From positions 1 to 9,910 of the forward strand of contig NZ_CAUFJQ010000066.1 in the NCBI RefSeq assembly GCF_959025735.1: a DNA stretch of 9,910 nt, in the 5' to 3' direction. This document shows, piece by piece, positions 6,501-9,910 of the stretch. The notes beneath the pieces are model-generated. The model saw only the letters and a list, made by a program, of their open reading frames with translations. It ran no database searches and was not told the DNA's origin. Each line of letters begins with the position of its first letter. Positions within the stretch are counted from its first letter, which is position 1. This DNA comes from an uncultured Streptococcus sp. GTDB taxonomy: Bacteria > Bacillota > Bacilli > Lactobacillales > Streptococcaceae. A program made the position numbers and the translations under genes.

Positions 6501-7393
6501 ACGTGGAGGGATTAGAGCCAAAAGATGCTCGTGGACAAGTCTTAAACCTTGTGGATCCACTTGACGAAACCAAAGGCTATCTTCTTCCAAGCCCTGATTC
6601 TCCAACAGCTGATACTGCTATTACCTATGCCATCAGCAAAGGATCGGTCAGAGTACGATTCCTCATTGAGGGAGGCGACACTGATCTGCAAGAGGCGCAA
6701 GACCTTGCTACAGAGGCAGATTTCGGCACCAAGTACACCAGTGAGGCCCCAACAGAAATCACAAAAGATGGTCGTATCTACCATCTAGTTGGACTCCGTG
6801 CGGATTCTGCGGATCCAAATGGCACCGTCACTAAAGGAATGAAAACCGTTATCTACAATTACAAGTTAGCTACGGGGACTGTCATCGCGCGATTTGTCAT
6901 CCAAGATACGAGCACTGAATTACAACCAGAACTTGCGGTTGCAACGAATGTGGACAATGGAACCCATTACATCGCTAGCGCACCAGATGAGATCTCCTAC
7001 GACGGCCACATCTACGAACGGTTCGGTGCAGCTGAACAAACTGGGAATGTAGAAGTGGGAACAACCATCTTAGTCTTTGCATACAAGGTCAAAAAAATCC
7101 TAACTCCTCAACTATTCCCAGAAACAGGAAGTAAAGAAATCGTTCATCCTAGTACTTCTCATACACAACCAGCAGTAATAAAAGAAATCTCATCTACTTC
7201 TATAACAGAAGAGGATAAACCTCTTGAAACTACAAGCCAAACAGCGGAGCTCCCCGAAGCTGTTCCTAACACCCCTCAAGAAGGAACTCACCTACCTGTA
7301 ACAGGTGAAGAGACCTCACACCTATCCTTACTTGGACTTGGTATCTTAGCAGGCCTTACCAGTCTTGTCGCTTTCAAAAAGAAACATGATTAG
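3521..7393 (+). CDS. dexA: cell-wall-anchored GH66 dextranase with MucBP-like modules
   Basis: An endo-dextranase hydrolysing internal alpha-1,6 links of dextran outside the cell, 1290 residues from ATG 3521. Residues 1-41 are a non-YSIRK signal peptide (cleavage after VAMA); 42-104 are Thr/Ser/Ala-rich. A beta-sandwich (about 105-197) precedes the GH66 barrel (about 198-590), which carries YPRYGVVAG, FFYDVYN and NPFP. Asp384 in GWQGDTMG and Glu449 in YAEVWGDS correspond by motif to the nucleophile and acid/base described for S. mutans dextranase (Asp385, Glu453). A C-terminal beta domain reaches about 715. Then come MucBP-like modules: about 720-810, 844-952, and two related copies at 1041-1114 and 1119-1192. 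A linker leads to LPVTG (1258-1262), a hydrophobic helix and FKKKHD. It is longer than the S. mutans enzyme (about 850), the extra length being these modules. It is transcribed divergently from the GbpC-like adhesin and ends in a strong terminator. Cycloisomaltooligosaccharide glucanotransferases share GH66, but the wall anchor and Streptococcus context favour dextranase. Confidence 0.92.
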   Translation: MNQQKNSVYEKGHGYFRKRNKALVSMITLFGALMVSSVAMADEVNTNPTSEIPATAQAVATNTSAPTTTSEEGATTEATSSPSESTATVTATQPVSAAPATTYNTPKITNDVTFDKATYKSGEDVRISINNPEVVSSDVTVSHLDQVIYEKKNVEGGELTIPSTVFSPNAGFIVDVLGKKADGSQAFHKAAGLAVEDDWTIYPRYGVVAGSKDNHNSITNDQVEGYKNSIDQLANMHINNYFFYDVYNTPANPFPANVERFTQDWATFLIPNSETDPDKRKSYLPVIDTEAVKELVAHVHTTGAKAMLYNMIYAVSLEEGVPNEVKSAIVRNLQDHFNFGKKGDVTATDIQQFLDPGDPNWQKFIIEVMTKAMKEGNFDGWQGDTMGSNWVEKVSEPGKGFSLSEHYPELATAATEALKKEGYDFMINDISTGDADRLGKTNVSAPYAEVWGDSIAYDSTYQALTRLTERMRDLYKGKSPIIAAYTHRGKNASALSKDNELLTDAIIAASGGYHMTTAVLNTSQDAKGFGVIQAEWYLNQNLPVNADFANAEFNYQEFIVAYQELLRGRDTLAHDTRRIVDNTNVLVNGNFIGSNLDNADGVQPETVYTLTKETKTGDRIAHLINLVGITENKWNSAVNTTEKLTNIQAFVPLGKITKDQAEHASIYWATPDAVEGKYNINLRETSANVYYDGGAGQWMAAIDVPSLDVWDMLYVKLNEAAHVLYQDENGVELERSSDLVGHTGEKINYSTKETIANYLKKGYELVENGFDADGQPNFDRDANNTNDDGVQEFIVRLAPKIVEFSATQPIQAGQVVPGDSEGRVYPTPLAPAGQTTADLNHLSETVTRTVTYVTEDQDGSNRQPAGIADQTNTLHFSRKGTINLVTGETSLEDWTAQDGTSFAALENPVKKGYVVVAEESTDATSSDLTKAGEHTGIHADAADITDTVIYRPVGAYRISYATGKEPAHAQKEITYLNDLTNPTAIASPTATLPYVEGLEPKDARGQVLNLVDPLDETKGYLLPSPDSPTADTAITYAISKGSVRVRFLIEGGDTDLQEAQDLATEADFGTKYTSEAPTEITKDGRIYHLVGLRADSADPNGTVTKGMKTVIYNYKLATGTVIARFVIQDTSTELQPELAVATNVDNGTHYIASAPDEISYDGHIYERFGAAEQTGNVEVGTTILVFAYKVKKILTPQLFPETGSKEIVHPSTSHTQPAVIKEISSTSITEEDKPLETTSQTAELPEAVPNTPQEGTHLPVTGEETSHLSLLGLGILAGLTSLVAFKKKHD
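6641..7096 (+). repeat. two tandem MucBP-like modules in the dextranase
   Basis: Residues 1041-1114 and 1119-1192 align end to end. Both begin with a G-[ST]-V-x-x-R-F-x-I strand, share a [TH]-Y-x-[SA]-x-A-P-[TD]-E-I-[TS] stretch and an [DG]-G-[RH]-I-Y motif, and end in I-x-[NV]-[YF]-x-[YK]-K. The DNA is well diverged, so the duplication is old. They resemble MucBP folds, proposed to bind mucin glycans. Confidence 0.6.
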
Positions 7394-7404
7394 TTAGTTC
7401 CCAA

Positions 7405-7603
7405 ACAAAAAGAAACTTCCTATGGAATTCTGTTCCAAGGAAGTTTTTTATATTTATACAACTTATTCAGAGTCTATACTCCTTTTATGAAGGTAACCGA
7501 CGACAATAAGGGTGTGAAGTTCTTCCACTCCAAACCCTACTGTAATTCCAATTCAAAGTGGATTCATTCCCCTTGTTGCCGGCAGTTTGAAAGATCAAAT
7601 TAC
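7405..7603 (-). ncRNA. candidate small RNA of about 200 nt, 6S RNA-like
   Basis: No protein explains this segment: all minus-strand frames are broken by stops. It has its own promoter (TTGACT-N17-TATACT, complement of 7610-7638) and ends at the hairpin 7413-7446 followed by CTTTTTGTTT on the minus strand. The RNA can fold into a rod. A closing stem pairs 7582-7569 with 7512-7497 (CCGGC/GUCGG, ACAA/UUGU, GGG/CCC). A central bubble has 7568-7562 on one side and 7524-7513 on the other. An apical stem of about 12 pairs, including G-U, joins 7561-7550 to 7537-7525. A closing stem, internal bubble, apical hairpin and length near 200 nt are the signature of 6S RNA (ssrS), which mimics an open promoter and binds sigma-A RNA polymerase. 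The 6S assignment is inferred from fold only; an unrelated sRNA or short intergenic repeat element is possible. Confidence 0.5.
7413..7449 (+). terminator. terminator of the dextranase gene, usable in both directions
   Basis: AAACTTCCT (7413-7421) and TGGAA (7423-7427) pair with TTCCA (7433-7437) and AGGAAGTTT (7438-7446), leaving one bulged A and a 5-nt loop. TTTTTT (7444-7449) follows on the plus strand, 20 bp past the dextranase stop. On the minus strand the hairpin is followed by CTTTTTGTTT, so it can also end the small-RNA gene that converges on it. Confidence 0.88.
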
Positions 7604-7609
7604 TTTACT

Positions 7610-7638
7610 AGTATACTGTTTTCCATATTTTAAGTCAA
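7610..7638 (-). promoter_or_regulatory. sigma-A promoter of the candidate small RNA
   Basis: On the minus strand TTGACT (complement of 7633-7638) and TATACT (complement of 7610-7615) are separated by exactly 17 nt. Nothing translatable follows, and a terminator lies about 160-200 nt downstream, which together argue for a stand-alone RNA gene. Predicted start is near 7603. Confidence 0.6.
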
Positions 7639-7741
7639 CAAAAATCGGCTGAAACTAGTAACAGAATGAAACGACTAATGGAATAATTTCTGAAATATTT
7701 CATAATATATACAATTTTTTATAAGTTTCCAACAACAAACA
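7639..7741. other. AT-rich spacer with no recognised feature
   Basis: About 100 bp of AT-rich sequence between the small-RNA promoter and the terminator of the right-hand adhesin. I see no open frame with a ribosome binding site and no strong dyad. An ACTAGTA at 7654-7660 repeats one at 7607-7613, which may be chance. Confidence 0.5.
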
Positions 7742-7773
7742 AAGAGGCCCTGCTCTTTCGAGCAAAGCCTCTT
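7742..7773 (-). terminator. terminator of the repetitive LPNTG surface-protein gene
   Basis: Arms AAGAGGC (7742-7748) and GCCTCTT (7767-7773) enclose a 2x2 internal loop and an inner stem TGCTC/GAGCA (7751-7755, 7760-7764) with a GAAA loop on the minus strand. The minus-strand product continues TGTTTGTTGTT, a U-rich tail. It lies about 55 bp past the stop codon. Confidence 0.8.
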
Positions 7774-7780
7774 CTTAGAT

Positions 7781-7830
7781 CTAAAATTGTCGCCTCATCA
7801 ACAAAGATGTCGATGTCTCCTCAATTTTAG
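7781..7830. repeat. 9-bp inverted repeat overlapping a stop codon
   Basis: CTAAAATTG (7781-7789) and CAATTTTAG (7822-7830) are perfect inverted arms 32 bp apart. The right arm contains the stop codon of the repetitive surface protein (complement of 7827-7829). It may extend the 3' hairpin structure of that mRNA or be chance in AT-rich sequence. Confidence 0.4.
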
Positions 7831-9910
7831 TCTTCACGTTTCTTGCGTTTTGCAAGTCCAGCGAGTCCAACCATACCAAGTGCAGCACCTAACAATGCAG
7901 CTGATACTGATTGTTCTTCACCAGTGTTAGGAAGTCCTGGAGCTGGTGGAGTTGTTGGTGTCGGTGGTGTTGGAGGAGTCGTTGGTGGTGTTGTTGGTGG
8001 TGTTGGAGGAGTTGGTGGCGTTGTTGGTGGTGTTGGTGGTGTATTAGGCGGTGTTGTTGGTGGTGTTGTTGGCGGAATAACAGTGTTGTTAAACTCTGTA
8101 TCTTCTGGCAACTTAGTAGTAGCTACTAATACTTTACCTTCTTTATTCACCACGATACCAACGGTCGCAACCATCTTATCGTAAACAACGCTAGAATCTG
8201 TACCACGAATTTCTTCTACATGGTAGAGGTGAGTTCCTTCTTCACCACGTTTGAACTCAAGATTTGAGAAGGTAATCTTACCAGCCGCATCATTCTTCAC
8301 AGTTTCGATCACATTGCCTTTTTCGTCCTTAAGAACGAAGCTGAATTCACCAGCCTTCAATGCCCGACCTTCCAATTTCTTAGTGAATTGGAATTGAACC
8401 TTAACTGGAATGTTGACTACACGTTTTTCAGTTGGTTTTTCTGGTTTTTCTACAGTCTTCTTAGTTGGATCGTATTGGTGTACGATTTGTGAAGCTGTAT
8501 TTTCGATATCCACACCCTCTTGAGCAGATTGTTTAATTTCTGCAGGAATTTCAAACTTGTAGTAACGTCCAAAGGCCAACTTAGTTGTGTCGATGACTTG
8601 TGTATTTTCCGCGTCTCCAAGTGACTTAGTCAAGTCCGCTTTAGAAGTTGCAGTAATTACACCATTTTCAACCTTGATATCAAACTTAGCTGTCACATCT
8701 TCTCCTGTTACAGAGTCGTATGCTTTAATATCAGCAACATTGATGTTCAAGTTTTCGCTGTCATATTTATCTGTAACACCTACAGATTGGATATTGTGAG
8801 CGTCAGTGAATTTAGTTGTATCCAACCATACTTGGTAGTATACTTTATCACCTTTCTTGAGTGTCTTAGTATTGATATTTTGAGCTTCGTTGTTATCAGT
8901 CTTATCAGCGTAAGGATTTGCGTTAGTATCTGCAACCTTATCTTTCAATTCGCTATCATCGTCGAGAAGTTTAACTCCTGTAAGATCGAATTTAGATTCG
9001 TTAAGGATGTATTTCTCTGGGTTGAAGTCTGGAGTATCTGGAGGAGTTACTTTGTTGTTGAACTCTTTATCAGCTGCATCTGTCACGTTAGTGATAAGTG
9101 CTTTAGCTGTTCCATCATGTTTAACTTCAACTGTAACAACAGCTTTCATACCGTCGTATTGAACTGTGCCATCAGTACCTTTAACTTCTTCTACTGTGTA
9201 CTTGTAAGTACCTTCTTGGCCTTTCTTGTACTCAATAGCTTTGAACTTAACGTTACCTGAAGCATCGTTCTTAACAGTTTCGATGACATTTCCTGCTTCA
9301 TCCTTCAATTGGAAGCTGAATTCGTTTGCTTTAAGCTCACGGCCTTCAAGTTTCTTAGTGAAGTTGAATTCAACTGAGATTGGAACGCTGTTTACACGTT
9401 TTTCAGTTGGTTTAGTAGGGATTTCTGTCTTCTTAGTTTGTGGGTTGTAGAAGTGAACTACTTGTCCAGCTGTATTTTCAATATCTACACCACCAGGAAC
9501 AGAGTCTTTAACAGTGGTTGGGATATCGAATTTATAGTAACGGCCAAAGGCAAACTTAGTTGTGTCGATGATTTGAGTATTTGCATCGTCTCCAAGTGAC
9601 TTAGTGAAGCCATCTTTAAGGTTAGCAGTAATCATACCATTTTCAACTTTGATGTCGAATTTAGCTGTTACATCTTCGCCTGTTACTGAATCGTAAGCTT
9701 TAATAGCTGAAGCATCAAGATCCAATTTAGTTTCATCGTAGTCATCAGAAATACCAACTGTTTGGATGTAATCCTTGTTGTTAGCATCGAATTGAGTTGT
9801 ATCGAGCCATACTTGGTAAACAAGTTTATCACCACGTTTAACAGACTTAGTATTTAAGTTTTGTTTTTCGTTGTTTGATGCATCGTCCGCATATGGGTTC
9901 GCATTTGTGT
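7827..9910 (-). CDS. large repetitive wall-anchored adhesin, C-terminal part
   Basis: The frame is open from the right edge to the stop at 7827-7829, giving 693 visible residues. The true start lies outside; a TTG at 9725 is internal Leu. Visible residues are numbered from the codon at 9908. Each module of about 325 residues contains an antigen I/II C-terminal-like domain (YQVWLDTT, then IKAYDSVTGEDVTAKFDIKV, then ENTA) and a pilin-type isopeptide domain (FTKKLEG, VEE, EFNN). One module is nearly complete at 1-286 and a second spans about 290-610. In the pilin domains Lys185/186, Glu240/241 and Asn284/285, and their equivalents 325 residues on, fit the Lys-Glu-Asn triad of self-forming isopeptide bonds. 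A Pro/Thr stalk (about 612-658), LPNTG (659-663), a hydrophobic helix and KRKKRED complete the sortase signal. It is an extended, stress-resistant surface adhesin or fibril. The ligand-binding head is not visible, so its specificity is unknown. It has its own terminator. Confidence 0.85.
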   Translation of the reverse strand, partial: TNANPYADDASNNEKQNLNTKSVKRGDKLVYQVWLDTTQFDANNKDYIQTVGISDDYDETKLDLDASAIKAYDSVTGEDVTAKFDIKVENGMITANLKDGFTKSLGDDANTQIIDTTKFAFGRYYKFDIPTTVKDSVPGGVDIENTAGQVVHFYNPQTKKTEIPTKPTEKRVNSVPISVEFNFTKKLEGRELKANEFSFQLKDEAGNVIETVKNDASGNVKFKAIEYKKGQEGTYKYTVEEVKGTDGTVQYDGMKAVVTVEVKHDGTAKALITNVTDAADKEFNNKVTPPDTPDFNPEKYILNESKFDLTGVKLLDDDSELKDKVADTNANPYADKTDNNEAQNINTKTLKKGDKVYYQVWLDTTKFTDAHNIQSVGVTDKYDSENLNINVADIKAYDSVTGEDVTAKFDIKVENGVITATSKADLTKSLGDAENTQVIDTTKLAFGRYYKFEIPAEIKQSAQEGVDIENTASQIVHQYDPTKKTVEKPEKPTEKRVVNIPVKVQFQFTKKLEGRALKAGEFSFVLKDEKGNVIETVKNDAAGKITFSNLEFKRGEEGTHLYHVEEIRGTDSSVVYDKMVATVGIVVNKEGKVLVATTKLPEDTEFNNTVIPPTTPPTTPPNTPPTPPTTPPTPPTPPTTPPTTPPTPPTPTTPPAPGLPNTGEEQSVSAALLGAALGMVGLAGLAKRKKRED
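7939..8076 (-). repeat. Pro/Thr stalk repeat, GGTGGTGTT-type units
   Basis: Degenerate short tandem units (GGTGGTGTT, GGAGGAGTT, GTTGTTGGT on the plus strand) encode a PPTTPPTPP-type stalk between the last folded domain and LPNTG. Such wall-spanning segments vary in length by slippage. The G/T-rich strand bias also produces a long spurious Gly/Val-rich plus-strand frame. Confidence 0.85.
8085..9910 (-). repeat. tandem modules of about 325 codons in the surface protein
   Basis: Copy boundaries are about 8085-9053 and 9054 to beyond the right edge. Matching landmarks are 975 bp apart over much of the unit (for example 8722 and 9697, 8381 and 9356). The spacing becomes 981 and 969 bp at the ends, so small in-frame indels exist. 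The DNA is clearly similar but not identical, so the copies are not freshly duplicated. More copies may lie beyond the window. Confidence 0.85.

Noticed and set aside
7460..7600. Broken peptide frames on the minus strand (for example one reading IGITVGFGVEELHTLIVVGYL) as a decayed gene or insertion-sequence remnant
   Set aside because: Stops occur in every frame, no terminal inverted repeats or target duplication are seen, and a structured RNA with its own promoter and terminator explains the segment better. An intergenic repeat is not fully excluded.
7939..8076. Possible CRISPR or minisatellite-like array
   Set aside because: The units are 6-9 bp with no spacers and are fully explained as coding Pro/Thr repeats.
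7843..8184. A 113-codon plus-strand Gly/Val-rich frame
   Set aside because: It is the antisense of the Pro/Thr stalk of the LPNTG protein; the GGTGGTGTT repeats keep the frame open. No ribosome binding site or promoter supports it.
8787..9260. A 157-codon plus-strand frame rich in Cys, Phe and Val
   Set aside because: Antisense of the strongly supported repetitive adhesin; its composition is an artefact of reading Asp/Lys/Glu/Thr codons backwards.
9723..9725. TTG as the start codon of the right-hand surface protein
   Set aside because: The frame continues to the right edge with sequence that aligns to the next module (TNANPYAD, YQVWLDTT), so this TTG is an internal Leu and the gene is truncated by the window.

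Overview
The window looks like a chromosomal segment from an oral-type Streptococcus. The basis is the low-GC sequence, three LPXTG-type sortase-anchored surface proteins (LPHTG, LPVTG, LPNTG), a YSIRK-like signal peptide and sigma-A promoters of TTGACA type. I cannot name the species from the sequence alone.

Layout, left to right. (1) Positions 1-95, minus strand: the first 31 codons of a probable ABC-transporter permease, with its own promoter. (2) 191-220: a hairpin terminator. (3) 256-2910, minus: an 884-residue wall-anchored adhesin with an alanine-rich coiled coil, a GbpC/Spa-type glucan-binding domain and a proline-rich wall-spanning stalk. (4) 2911-3520: a 610-bp AT-rich divergent regulatory region with one good promoter for each flanking gene, three related GACACT/AGTGTC dyads and LacI-type AAACGTTT palindromes. 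(5) 3521-7393, plus: a 1290-residue wall-anchored GH66 dextranase with added MucBP-like modules. (6) 7394-7826: an intergenic stretch holding a hairpin terminator usable from both sides and, on the minus strand, an apparently independent small-RNA gene of about 200 nt with its own promoter and a rod-like fold resembling 6S RNA; then the terminator of the next gene. (7) 7827 to the right edge, minus: the C-terminal 693 residues of a large repetitive surface protein made of tandem modules of about 325 residues. Each module pairs an antigen I/II C-terminal-like domain with a pilin-type isopeptide domain, followed by a Pro/Thr stalk and LPNTG.

How the genes may work together: the divergent pair would place a dextran-binding adhesin and a dextran-cleaving enzyme on the same cell wall, transcribed from one shared control region. 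This suggests coordinated binding and trimming of alpha-1,6-glucan in plaque, with MucBP modules perhaps docking the enzyme to salivary mucin. The right-hand adhesin adds another surface attachment function but is separated by the small-RNA gene and terminators, so it is not in an operon with the pair. The least expected items are the unannotated 6S-like RNA gene and the set of matching dyads in the two divergent promoters.
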